From: Neolewinella lacunae
GTDB lineage: Bacteria; Bacteroidota; Bacteroidia; Chitinophagales; Saprospiraceae
Reading direction: 5' to 3'
Assembly: GCF_014349155.1 (NCBI RefSeq)
Contig: NZ_JACSIT010000139.1
Span: forward strand, 40,666-104,665
DNA: 64,000 nt
Position numbers and translations under genes: made by a program. Below are positions 44,552-54,100 of the stretch, piece after piece (the stretch's first letter is position 1; every line of letters begins with the position of its first letter). Below the pieces are notes generated by a model. The model was given only the letters and a program-made list of their open reading frames with translations, did not search any database and was not told the origin of the DNA.

Positions 44552-44931
44552 TGCTGTCGTTGCCCCACCTTTTTGTTGCGCCCAGCGCTCTCGGGGGGCG
44601 GGGGGTCTTTACTGCACGGGCCATTGAGGCGGGAACCATTATTGAACTGGCACCCGTCATTCTGCTGTCGGCGGAAGACCGCGCGCTGGTTCACCGCACC
44701 CACTTGCACGATTATTATTTCCAGTGGGACGGCGAGCAGGCCGCTATTGCCCTGGGCTTAGGCTCACTTTACAACCACTCGGGGGAGCCCAATGCGGAGT
44801 TTGAGCTGGATTACGACTTCGAGCAAATCCGCTTCGTCGCCCTGCGCACCATTGCCGCAGGCGAAGAAATCACCATTGATTACCGTTCGGGAGCGCCAGG
44901 GATGGAACTTTGGTTTGCAACCGAAGCCTGA
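44551..44931 (+). CDS. SET domain protein (putative protein-lysine methyltransferase)
   Basis: A 126-residue minimal SET domain. Seen: the N-terminal motif GGRGVFTARAIEAGTIIE (residues about 15-32), the pseudoknot GLGSLYNHSGEPNAEFELD with the Asn-His pair that binds S-adenosylmethionine (about 71-89), and the final GEEITIDY near 110. There is no post-SET Cys cluster. It probably methylates a lysine on a bacterial protein; the target is unknown. It is coupled to the DUF2461 gene by a one-base overlap. Confidence 0.88.
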   Translation: MLSLPHLFVAPSALGGRGVFTARAIEAGTIIELAPVILLSAEDRALVHRTHLHDYYFQWDGEQAAIALGLGSLYNHSGEPNAEFELDYDFEQIRFVALRTIAAGEEITIDYRSGAPGMELWFATEA

Positions 44932-45080
44932 AGGCACCCACTTCCCCTCAACGACTTGCTTTGCCGCCTTATCTGAATCGCAACCAAAGGGGCGAAGAGG
45001 ATAGTGATTTTGAACATAAATCAACGATACGTCCATTTCGTTAAATGGAATACATAAATTAAATCTTTTTAGTGAAATCT

Positions 45081-45113
45081 GTTGCACAATCGGGGCAGAT
45101 CATTGCATCTTTG
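45081..45113 (+). promoter_or_regulatory. Promoter for the tRNA-like RNA pair
   Basis: GTTG (45081-45084), a 21-base spacer and CATCTTTG (45106-45113) match the layout of the tRNA promoter at 7587-7618. Transcription would begin about 33 bases before the first tRNA-like RNA. Confidence 0.6.
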
Positions 45114-45152
45114 CCAATGCAAGAACGGAACAACGGTGCTGTTCGTAAACAA

Positions 45153-45307
45153 TGTAGAGTGATGAAATTGGCAGCCATGCCCGCTTGTCTCGCGGGTGGG
45201 GAACCAGGAATAAATCACGGCACGGTGCTGCGGGGCAGTTCGCCTCTCCGGAGCAAGGTACCACGACTAACCACCCCTTGCAGGTTCGACTCCTGCCTCT
45301 ACAGCCA
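45153..45307 (+). ncRNA. tRNA-like RNA A, GTC anticodon-type loop, 83-base variable region
   Basis: A 155-base cloverleaf. Acceptor TGTAGAG (45153-45159) pairs perfectly with CTCTACA (45297-45303), then discriminator G and encoded CCA. The D-arm has a 3-bp stem ATG/CAT and an 11-base loop with the GG of tRNAs. The anticodon arm is CCCGC-TTGTCTC-GCGGG, placing GTC at 45187-45189. The T-arm is GCAGG-TTCGACT-CCTGC. The variable region (45197-45279) is far longer than in class II tRNAs and closed by GGGG/CCCC. The base after the anticodon is T, where tRNAs nearly always have a purine. So this is either an aberrant tRNA-Asp-like molecule or a tRNA mimic with another job. Confidence 0.75.
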
Positions 45308-45311
45308 ACCC

Positions 45312-45331
45312 GGTGCTTCGCTGGAAGCACC
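45312..45331 (+). other. Hairpin between the two tRNA-like RNAs
   Basis: A perfect 8-bp stem (GGTGCTTC with GAAGCACC) with a 4-base loop lies in the 30-base spacer. It may help separate or process the two RNAs. Confidence 0.6.
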
Positions 45332-45337
45332 ACATAA

Positions 45338-45456
45338 TGTAGGATGACGAAATTGGCAGCCGTGCCCGCTTGTCTCGCGGGTGAGGGTACCGGGGATAAA
45401 TCAGTCTCGTACTGACTAACCCCCTCTTGAAGGTTCGACTCCTTCTCCTACAGCCC
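45338..45456 (+). ncRNA. tRNA-like RNA B, GTC anticodon-type loop, 47-base variable region
   Basis: A 119-base relative of RNA A. Acceptor TGTAGGA pairs with TCCTACA (45446-45452), D-stem ACG/CGT, T-stem GAAGG/CCTTC: each stem differs from RNA A in both strands so that pairing is kept. The D-loop, the anticodon arm and the T-loop are identical to RNA A. The variable region (45382-45428) is closed by GAGGG/CCCTC, has an inner hairpin TCAGT/ACTGA, and shares ACC...ATAAATCA and GACTAACC with RNA A. The 3' end reads GCCC, so the final A of CCA would have to be added. An intrinsic terminator follows three bases later. Confidence 0.75.
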
Positions 45457-45458
45457 GG

Positions 45459-45486
45459 GGCCCGTACGTACGTGCGGGCCTTTTTT
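45459..45486 (+). terminator. Intrinsic terminator after the tRNA-like pair
   Basis: A 10-bp stem (45459-45468 with 45471-45480, one G-U pair) with a very tight loop is followed by TTTTTT. Confidence 0.85.
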
Positions 45487-45667
45487 ATTTCCGACGCCGG
45501 AATTGCCCTGTGGGGTGATTCCGGCGTTTTGGTTGGTGGTGAGCCGCAAGGATTTTTTTTCGGGGTGAAAAGGGGCACTTGGCCCGCCGGAGAAATTAAA
45601 CGACCTTTGCCAGCCCAAGCGTAAAACATCTCCGGGCGGGTCAGCAACCTGGCGGGGGAAAACTTGT

Positions 45668-45675
45668 TAGGTTTG
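45668..45675 (+). promoter_or_regulatory. -7 promoter element for odhB
   Basis: TAGGTTTG matches TAnnTTTG and ends 30 bases before the odhB ATG. The -33 element is not obvious. Confidence 0.4.
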
Positions 45676-45705
45676 GATAATTCAAAGCTTAAATTCTTGC
45701 CCTCC

Positions 45706-46974
45706 ATGAGTATTGTCGAAATGAAAGTTCCCGTCATCGGGGAATCTGTCACTGAAGTCACCCTGTCTGCTTGGTTAAAAGGTGATGGGGAGTTTGTGGA
45801 GGTGGATGAGATGATCTGTGAATTTGAGTCCGACAAGGCCACGCTGGAATTCCCCGCCGAGGCTGCGGGGCGTTTGATCTACGTAGCCAGCGAAGGCGAT
45901 GACCTAAAGATTGGTGCCCTGGTGGCCAAGATTGACACCAGTGCAACGGCCAACGGGGGCAGCTCCGCCCCTAAAGAGGAAACGACTAAGCCGGCCCCGG
46001 AACCTACCACGGAGGCGCCCAAGGCCAACGTTGCACCGGCCGAGCCCGCGCCCCAGCAGAACTACGCTGCCGGTACACCCAGCCCTGCCGCCGGGAAGAT
46101 TCTCCGCGAGGCTGGCGTTGACGCCGCAAACGTAAACGGTACGGGCCGCGACGGACGCATCACGAAAGACGACGCGCAGAAGGCCGCCGCTTCCCCCGCT
46201 CCTGCGTCCCCCAGCCCTGCACCTGCGGCAGCGCCCGCCAAAGCCCCGGCCGCACCCGCCAACTTCAGCCGCGGTGAGCGGACGGAAAAGATGAGCCGCA
46301 TGCGCCGCACCATCGCCACCCGCCTGGTACGCGCGAAAAACGAGACGGCCATGCTGACCACCTTTAATGAGGTGGACCTGACCGAGGTGATGAGCCTGCG
46401 CAACAAGGTACAAGACAAATTCGTAGAGAAATACGGCGTTAAGCTCGGTTTCATGTCCATCTTCGCCAAGGCCTGTGCACAGGCGCTGCTGGAGATGCCC
46501 GACGTGAATGCCTCCCTGACCGACGAAGGGAAGAGCCTGCAATACCATGATTACGTGGACATCAGCTTTGCCATTTCCACCCCAACCGGCCTGGTGGTAC
46601 CGCCCATCAAAAACATCGAAAGTCTCCACTTTGCCGACATCGAAAAGGGCCTCAAGGACCTGGCCGCCCGCGCCCGGGCCAATAAGCTGAGCATTGAGGA
46701 AATGCAGGGCGGCACCTTTACGATTACCAACGGTGGGGTGTTTGGCAGTATGCTGAGTACCCCCATCCTGAATGAGCCCCAAAGCGCCATCCTGGGCATG
46801 CACAACATCATTGAGCGGCCGGTGGCGATCAACGGACAAGTGGTGATCCGCCCCATGATGTACCTCGCCCTTAGCTACGATCACCGCGTAATCGATGGCA
46901 GCAGCTCCGTGACTTTCCTGGTACGCGTCAAGCAATTGCTCGAGGATCCCACCCTGCTGCTGATGGGACTTTAG
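45706..46974 (+). CDS. odhB: Dihydrolipoyllysine-residue succinyltransferase (E2 of 2-oxoglutarate dehydrogenase)
   Basis: A 422-residue enzyme that transfers succinyl groups from lipoate to CoA in the citric acid cycle. Seen: an N-terminal lipoyl domain ([49 protein letters not shown]), with the lipoylated Lys in ESDKAT near residue 43. Next come an Ala/Pro-rich linker (about 80-125), an E1/E3-binding domain ([31 protein letters not shown], about 125-160), a second Ala/Pro linker, and the catalytic domain with the active-site motif [16 protein letters not shown] near 387. The motif has His and Asp as required. The start MSIVEMK at 45706 is chosen. The E1 gene (odhA) is not adjacent. Confidence 0.93.
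   Translation: MSIVEMKVPVIGESVTEVTLSAWLKGDGEFVEVDEMICEFESDKATLEFPAEAAGRLIYVASEGDDLKIGALVAKIDTSATANGGSSAPKEETTKPAPEPTTEAPKANVAPAEPAPQQNYAAGTPSPAAGKILREAGVDAANVNGTGRDGRITKDDAQKAAASPAPASPSPAPAAAPAKAPAAPANFSRGERTEKMSRMRRTIATRLVRAKNETAMLTTFNEVDLTEVMSLRNKVQDKFVEKYGVKLGFMSIFAKACAQALLEMPDVNASLTDEGKSLQYHDYVDISFAISTPTGLVVPPIKNIESLHFADIEKGLKDLAARARANKLSIEEMQGGTFTITNGGVFGSMLSTPILNEPQSAILGMHNIIERPVAINGQVVIRPMMYLALSYDHRVIDGSSSVTFLVRVKQLLEDPTLLLMGL
46219..46234 (-). repeat. Dispersed 16-base repeat, one mismatch (in CDS)
   Basis: On the plus strand GCACCTGCGGCAGCGC, in the Ala/Pro linker of OdhB (APAAAP). The linker itself is repetitive, so this copy could be chance. Confidence 0.4.
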
Positions 46975-47079
46975 TAGTTTAATAGTTCATAGTTCACTAG
47001 TTCATATAAAAACTATGACCTACTGAACTATGAACTAGTGAACTACTAGACTACTGAACTACTAGACTACTGAACTACC
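46975..47079. repeat. TAGTTCA heptamer array between convergent genes
   Basis: Three or more forward TAGTTCA/TAGTTCAC units (46983-47005) face about five inverted TGAACTA units (47024-47077), some within a direct repeat of CTACTAGACTACTGAA. The AT-rich array lies exactly between the odhB stop and the PorP-like stop. It can fold into a long stem and probably serves as a terminator or insulator. Confidence 0.75.
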
Positions 47080-48039
47080 CTACCGTTTTCCTTCTTCGCG
47101 GACGCTGCGGCGCTGGGCTTCCACTACACTGGCCCGGCTAAGGGCGTAGCCGACGGTAAACTCGTGGCTGCCATTGTTGTAGGGTTGAAAGCCGCCGAAT
47201 CCCAGATCGTAAGAATAGTAGACCTGAAACCCGTTGAGGTTGGTGCCCAGCAAGAGACCGATGGCCCCGAGATAGCGGTAAGAGAGGCCGGCGATGAACT
47301 GGTCATTGAGGAAACCTGCCTGGAGGTTGAAGTCCATCATGAAGGGCGCATCCTGCACGTCGCGGATCATGATGCTGGGCGTCAGGTTCACGTTGAGTTC
47401 TTCCACCTTGAAGCGTTGCCCGAGGAGGAAAGTAAAATTGAGGCCCTCGTTGGTGTTGGATCCGGAGATGTTCTTGAGTCGGTTACTGACCAGGTTGTTG
47501 ATGGTCAGTCCGCCGAATACCCGATCAAGGTAACTGCCGTAAACGCCGATGCCTGCATCGAATTGGTTGCGGCCGTCGAGTAAGCGCATGATTTCCAGGT
47601 CGCCGGGCTCAATTTGTGGATTATTCAGGATGCTGGGGTCCAGGGTCAGGCGCTGAAACTGCGTAAAAAAGCCAAAGGCCGCCTGGAAAGGCTGCACATC
47701 GCGTACGGCTTCCCCCAGCCCGAAGCGAAAAGCTACGTCAACCTGCCCTTTGAGGCGGCGCTGTTGGGCGGCCGATTCGGTGAAGATGGCTCCCCCGATG
47801 CCGAAACTCTGGCCGATGGGGCCGTTGATGCGGGCTGCAATGGTTTTGGGGGAATCTTCAAATCCCGACCACTGGGCACGGGCGTTGAGAAAAACGACGT
47901 ATTCATCCGCAAATCCCGCTGCGGCGGGATTAAGGATAATGGGATTTTGTACGTAGTGGTTAAATATGGTTTCATCCTGGGCGCGGAGTGCGCCGAAGGC
48001 TACCAGCAATAACACCAGGGAGGGTAGCAGTTTTTTCAT
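47080..48039 (-). CDS. PorP/SprF family type IX secretion system membrane protein
   Basis: A 319-residue outer-membrane protein. Seen: signal peptide (SLVLLLVAFGALRAQ), then the family start DETIFNHYVQNPIILNPAAAGFADEYVVFLNARAQWSGFEDSPKTIAARINGPI and alternating barrel strands with ITESAA-type turns. The C-terminal strands include YYSYDLGFGGFQPYNNGSHEFTVGYAL. SprF/PorP-like proteins are needed for export or anchoring of type B cargo encoded next to them (established for SprB/SprF). Here the giant type B adhesin gene lies just upstream, 85 bases away, so the two most likely work as a pair. Confidence 0.92.
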   Translation of the reverse strand: MKKLLPSLVLLLVAFGALRAQDETIFNHYVQNPIILNPAAAGFADEYVVFLNARAQWSGFEDSPKTIAARINGPIGQSFGIGGAIFTESAAQQRRLKGQVDVAFRFGLGEAVRDVQPFQAAFGFFTQFQRLTLDPSILNNPQIEPGDLEIMRLLDGRNQFDAGIGVYGSYLDRVFGGLTINNLVSNRLKNISGSNTNEGLNFTFLLGQRFKVEELNVNLTPSIMIRDVQDAPFMMDFNLQAGFLNDQFIAGLSYRYLGAIGLLLGTNLNGFQVYYSYDLGFGGFQPYNNGSHEFTVGYALSRASVVEAQRRSVREEGKR

Positions 48040-48081
48040 AGGAGCGGGGGGCTTGTTCGTTTTTGGGATGGGATGGGAGGT

Positions 48082-48113
48082 GGAGGCGGCCCCGGGGGGG
48101 GAGGACCGCCTCC
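48082..48113 (-). other. GC-rich stem-loop between the adhesin and PorP/SprF genes
   Basis: An 8-bp stem (48082-48089 with 48106-48113) encloses a run of eight G on the plus strand. There is no T tract in either direction, so it may tune readthrough rather than end transcription. Confidence 0.5.
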
Positions 48114-48124
48114 GAAAAAGGTTG

Positions 48125-51100
48125 CTAATCTCTTACGATGGTGAAGGAGCCGCGCTGTTGCATGCGTTCGCCCAAGGGATTAGAGAATTCGAAAACGTAG
48201 TAGTAGGGGCCAGCGGGAAGCAGCACACCGTCGTTGGTGCGTCCTTCGAAGCACTGGAGGCCACCATCTTCGCTACAGTCGTAGTCGGCTACCTCGTAAA
48301 CGAGTTGTCCCCAGCGGTTAAAGATTTCGAGGTTGTTGTTGGCGGCGGTTTCATCGCCTGAACAGAAGATGACGAGGGTCTCGTTGAGGCCATCGCCATT
48401 GGGGCTGATCACCTCACGGGTGCTCAGGCAAGGAAAACGCCGATCAAGCACGGTGGCCACCATGGTTACGGTTTGGCAGCCACTGCCGTCACTCACTTCA
48501 ATGGTGTATTCCCCGGGGCAGAGGTTAGCGGCCAGTGCCGAGTTGCCTACTCCCGGCAATTGGGGCCAGTTGAAGCGGTACTCACCACTTCCACCAAGTG
48601 GCAAGACCTGGATGGCCCCGTTGCAGCCATCCGTAGCGTCGGTAGCTACAAAGGTGAGGGCGAGGTCTGCGGGTTCGGTTAATGAGTAGCTGGCTGTTTC
48701 GGTACAGCCGTTGGCGTCAGTGACGGTCAGGCCGTAATCTCCAGCCCCCAGATTTTGGATGCGGGGGGTAGTTGCGCCGGTAGACCAGCGGAAGGTATTG
48801 CCCCCCGCACCGCCGCTTACGGCAACGGAAAGGACGCCATCGCGGGTTTCCCCGCAGCTGATGTTGGTGATCGTTGGGGTAAGGACCAGGGCCGGAGGGG
48901 CCGTAACCGTCAGGGTCCGCACAATTTCACAACCACCGTCGTCGAGGACCGTCAGGGTGTAGGTCCCGGCCGCCGCGTTCTCTAAGACGCTGTCAATGCC
49001 AATGATCTGACCACCCAGAATGTACTCAAAAGTGTAGCTGCTCTGTCCGCTGATGACGGGGACGATCCGGCCATCGGTAGCATCAGGACAGCTTACGCCA
49101 AATCCATTGTAATCGGATACCACGGAGGCCGTAACCTGGAAGCCGGAGGTAACTCCCACCGTGTAGTTGCGCACCAGCGTCGCCCCCGTTGCATCACTAA
49201 TGCTCAGGGTGTATGCTCCGGCACCCACGGAAAGCTGCTCACTGCTCAAAAGGTCTTCGGTGGTGGCCAGCACGGTCATTTCCCCAGCTCGACGCCAGGC
49301 AAAAGTATAAGGTTCCACGCCGCCAGAGATACTGACGTTGATGGATCCATCGGTACCATCCTGGCAAGAGACGTCAGAAATCCCCTCGAGCACTTCGTCA
49401 ATCCGGCCAACCCGAAGGGTATCGGTAAGGGTTGTGCAGCCGTTGGCATCCGTAATGGTGGCGACGTAAGCTCCGGCGCATAACTGGGTGATGGTCTGCC
49501 CCATCTGTCCATTGTTCCACCGAACAGTATACGGGCCGGTGCCGCCAGCCAAAGAGAGGCTGACCATTCCGGAACAGTTCGTGTCTTCGGTGTCAGAAAC
49601 AACGGTAGAACTCGGTACGATGGCGGAGGGGGCACCGACCGTTAGGCTGACCATCAGCATGCCGTCTTGTTCGTCGGTAACCGTAACCTCGTAGGTGCCG
49701 GGCGCAACAGAGATTTCGATGGTGGACGTATCGGAAGTAACTTCCAGGCCCACGGGCTCTACCCGTACTACGAAGGGACCGACGCCGTTGGCAATTACCA
49801 GGCGAATCACCCCATCGGCCTCATCGACACAAGAAGCGGGACGGGTGGAAGTGGCCACAAAAGCAATGGCTGCCGCCCCTACGGTGTAGCAAACGTTGCG
49901 GGTACAGTCGCTTTCGTCGGTCATGGTCAGGCAGTACTCTCCGGGAGCCAGGCCCGTGCGGTTCTGGGTGGTGGGGCCGTCATCCCATTGGAAAGTATAG
50001 GGCGCATTGCCCCCCGTGGGGGTCAACGTGATGGCACCATTATTCCCCATTGTCGCAGCCGTAACCGTTCCGCGGGCACGTAACTGGGCAGGCGCATCAA
50101 CGGTGATGGTGGAGACTACCGTGTTCATTCCACTCGTGACGGTAACGGTATAATCGCCCGGACTCAGGTTGTTCAGGTCTTGGGTCGTTTGCGGAAGGGG
50201 TGATCCACCCTGGCTCCACTGGTAGTTGTAGTTCCCCGTGCCACCGCGGACGGTGATGTCAATCGATCCGTTGTCTTCGCCGAAACAACCAGGATCTACG
50301 GTGAAAGAAACTACGGCCAAGGCTTCAATCACGGCAAAACACTGGCTACGGGTACACATAGCATTGTCCGTCACCGTAACGCAGTAAGTTCCAGGGGTGG
50401 TGATGTTGGCGGGGTCCTCCACCGTCGAGGTATAGCCGCCGGGGCCCGTCCAGGCGTAAGTATAGGGATTACGGCCGCCGGTTACGACGAGGTTTACCCC
50501 GCCGCTGCCGTCGCGGATGTCCACCGGCGTGCCACCAACCTGAAGGGAAGCGGGCTCTGACACCATAATATTGGTTTGGCTGACTACACAGTCGTTGTCG
50601 TCGGTGATGGTAACCGAGTAAGATCCTCCGTCCAGGTTGTTTTGGGCCAAAACATTATCGGGGAGGTTACCACTCCAATCAATGGTGTAAGGGGCTTGCC
50701 CTCCCGAAATCTGCAGGGTGATGCTGCCGTCTTCTTCTCCGTTGCAGGTGACCCCGCTGACGGGACCAACCTGTAAAGAAAGCGGTGTGGGATCAACCAG
50801 GGTGTAACTGCCCGTGGTGGTTTGCCCGGTGCTGCCGTTGGTAACCGTCACAGAGTAGACACCCGCTGCCAGGTTGCTCGCCGTCGCCGTAGTAGAAACG
50901 TTAGGGAGCCAGCGGTAGGTCAGGCTGGGTCCACCACTCACCGTAAGGCTGATTGATCCGGTATTTCCTCCCGCACAGAAGGGGGCGATGACGTTGGCAT
51001 CTACGATGGCTGGCGCGGAGCCGCCGTTGACCTGGCCGTTCAGCAGATCTGAGCTCACAATGCCGGTGAGCGTCTCAAATTCGATGGCAGTTGGGGTATT

Positions 51101-54100
51101 GCCGAAGGAAACCGTAGTAGCTGTGCTGGCCAGAACGCGGAAACAAAGGTCATACAAGGCTCCCCCATCGGGCAGGGTATTGCCCATGGCGTTGTCGTCC
51201 GACCAGATGATGCGCAGGACACCAGGCTGGCTGCTGTTGACCAGCAAGTTGCCGTTGAAAGCAAAGCTGGCTTGCCGGCCTACGTAGGCCAGGACGGCGG
51301 GGTCGTAGTTGATCGTGTACTGGAAGGATACCAGGTCAATGGCTTCGTAGCCAATAACCGGCAGGCACACCGTATCGCCCACCGAAGCCTGGGCCGACCC
51401 AATCTGGAAGGTCAGGCCATCAATGACGGGCGCGTTGGGGTTGATGCTGCCGCCGATGGGGATTACCCCGACGTTCTGTCCGCTGGCATTGCGCGCCTGC
51501 ACCAGCGTGGGGCTATTGGCAAAATTGACATTGGTCGCTACCAGGCGGTCTACCGTAAAGCAGACGTTGAGCAGGCGCTGACCGTCCGCCAGAGTACGTC
51601 CGGCCGTTCCCGGGGCAGTCCAGTTAAAGGTCAAAACCCCAGCAGTTGGATTGGTCACGTTGGCTGCCGTTATGCTGGGCAGGCCAAAGTTCGCCACGCG
51701 GGCAAAAGTCACGGCCGTAGCGTCGTAGGTGATCGAAAAGCTCAGGTTGGTGATGGAGGTAAAGTCCGTCACCACAATGCCAATACAAACCTCCTCTCCT
51801 ACTGCGCCATCGGCACTGCCGAGGTCAAGGACGAGGTTATCCGGCACCCCACCACAATTTTCTCCTTCGTTGATGGTGCCCGCCACACGGTCAAAAGGCA
51901 CAATCGGTTGGTTTTCGGGGGTACTGACCTGTGCGGTAAAACCCGGCAGGGAAACGATTTCCACCGGCGTTTCACAGACTTCCAGCACCCGGAAGCAGAG
52001 GGAAAGAATACTGTTGCCATCTGGCACCGAATTGGCCTCCACGTTGGGATCAAACCAGATAACGCGGACTACTCCGGGCGTAGGACTAAAGCCCTGCAAG
52101 CCAGCCAGTGCGCCGGTAGACGTTGCGCTGACGAACTCCAATTTTGATGCATCGTAGGTGATGGCGAATTGCATCGAGGCAGCATTCTCGAAGTTGAAGG
52201 CCCGCACATCCACGCATACCTCGTCGTTTACTGCTCCGTCGGCATCCCCCGATACCAGGGTCAGGTTATCGTAGGTCACCACGCCACCCGCATTAATTGT
52301 TCCGTTACTGGTGTTAACCGTCAGGTTGGTGCCCTGGCCGTTGGTCGCCGTGGCATTGGTGATCGAGACGGTCGTCTCACTGCCCGTCAAGACGGTCCAA
52401 CACACGGTAAACAGGGCCTGTCCGTTGGCCAGGGTGCGCGGTGTGGCCGAAGTGTAAGTCACCCTCACCTGTCCTGCCGTGCCCGTATTGAAGTTGCCCG
52501 CGCCAAAGCCAGGCAAGGCAGAGTTGGCCGTGACGGAGGCCAGTTGGAGTACTGCGGGGTCAAAGTTGAGGGTAAGCGCCAGGTTCGTCAGGTTGGTAAA
52601 ATTGGCCACGTCGACCTCAACGCACACCTGCTGCCCCACGCTGGCCGTGCCATCCCCAACGTCGAGCCCAAGCGGGCTGGCCGCACAGGGTGCGCAGTTG
52701 GGGCCACCGCAGTCTACCCCCGTTTCTCCGTTGTTTCGGATGCCGTCGGTACAGGTTTCCGTGACCGTACAACCGTTGATCATCCCCGGATTGCCAATGG
52801 GGTTGGGCAGTTGACCGGTGGTTGAGTTGGCCGTGATGTTCGTCACGGTCAGGTTGGTCGTTCCCGCACTGTTATTGGTGAAGCACAGGGTACCAATTAC
52901 CGAGCCATCGGGGTAAGTAACGCCCGTTTGCGACTGCTGAAAGTAAATAATGCGCACCCGCCCGCTGTTGGGCATATTGACCAGCAGGGGGTCACCCAGA
53001 CCTGGATCAGAAGAGGAGCTTACCAGGCTGACACTGCCCGCCGGAAATTCCACATCCGCCTGGAAAGCCGTAATGTTGGTGAACTTGCCCACCGTAAGGT
53101 CAATACAGGCCTGGGCCCCCTGGGCAATTCCACAGGCATCGCCGAGGCACAGGCTGAAGTTGTTGGTGCCCATGCCACAGCTGGTATCCGGACCGCCTCC
53201 CGTGTTACAAGGCGCACAGCTGCCACCGCAGTCGATGCCAGTCTCGTCGCCGTTCATGATGCCGTCGGTACAGGTGGGCGTAGTGCAGTTTACGTTTACT
53301 GCGCCGGGGCCACCCGTGGCGGGTACCCGCGTACCTTGGTCGTCGAATGCCCGCAGCGTAGTGGCGGGGTTGAAGAAGGTCAGCGGCGTTGCCGCAGCAA
53401 CTTCCACCGTGAAGCAAAGCTCAAAGGCTATCGCGTCGGCCGCCAAAGTCACCCCCGTCAGGTTAGGGTCGTTCCAGATGACGTTGAGTCTTCCATCCGA
53501 TGGGTTGCCGGGGGAGGTGCCTTCCACCAGAGCCGCGTTGGGAATGACCCGCGTAAATTGCAGGTTGGCCGGGGCATAGTTCAAGGAAAACTGGAGACCG
53601 CCCAGCGCGTCGAAATTACTGATGTACACGGGTACACAGACCTCTGCACCTGCGGCCGCGCACTCACTACCCACACAAATTTCCACGTCCGTCGGGCTCG
53701 AACCGCATGCCGTAGACTGGCAGGGGGCACAGTTCGGGCCACCGCAATCAATGCCCGTCTCGCCGTTATTCTGGATGCCATCGTTGCAGGTAGGCTGCAC
53801 CGTACAGTCGTTGATGGAGCCTCCGTTTCCAATGGGGTTCGGCACCTGGCCGCCGCTTGCACTCGCCGTGATGTTGCCCAGGCTGAGGTTGGTGATTCCC
53901 GCCATCTGGTTGGTGAAACACACGGTGGCAATCACGTCACCGTTGGCCACGGTCGCTCCCGATTGATCGTTTTGGAAGTACAGCAAGCGTACCGTGCCGG
54001 CGTTCACTACGTTGACCTGAATGGGGTCGACCAAGACCGGTGAGGTGGTAATGCTCTGGTAAAAAAGCCGCCCGCTGGGGAAGGTAATGTCGGTCTGGAA

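Noticed and set aside
45153-45307. Ordinary tRNA-Leu or tRNA-Ser with a long variable arm
   Set aside because: The anticodon-type triplet is GTC, the variable region is several times longer than in class II tRNAs, and the base after the anticodon is a pyrimidine.
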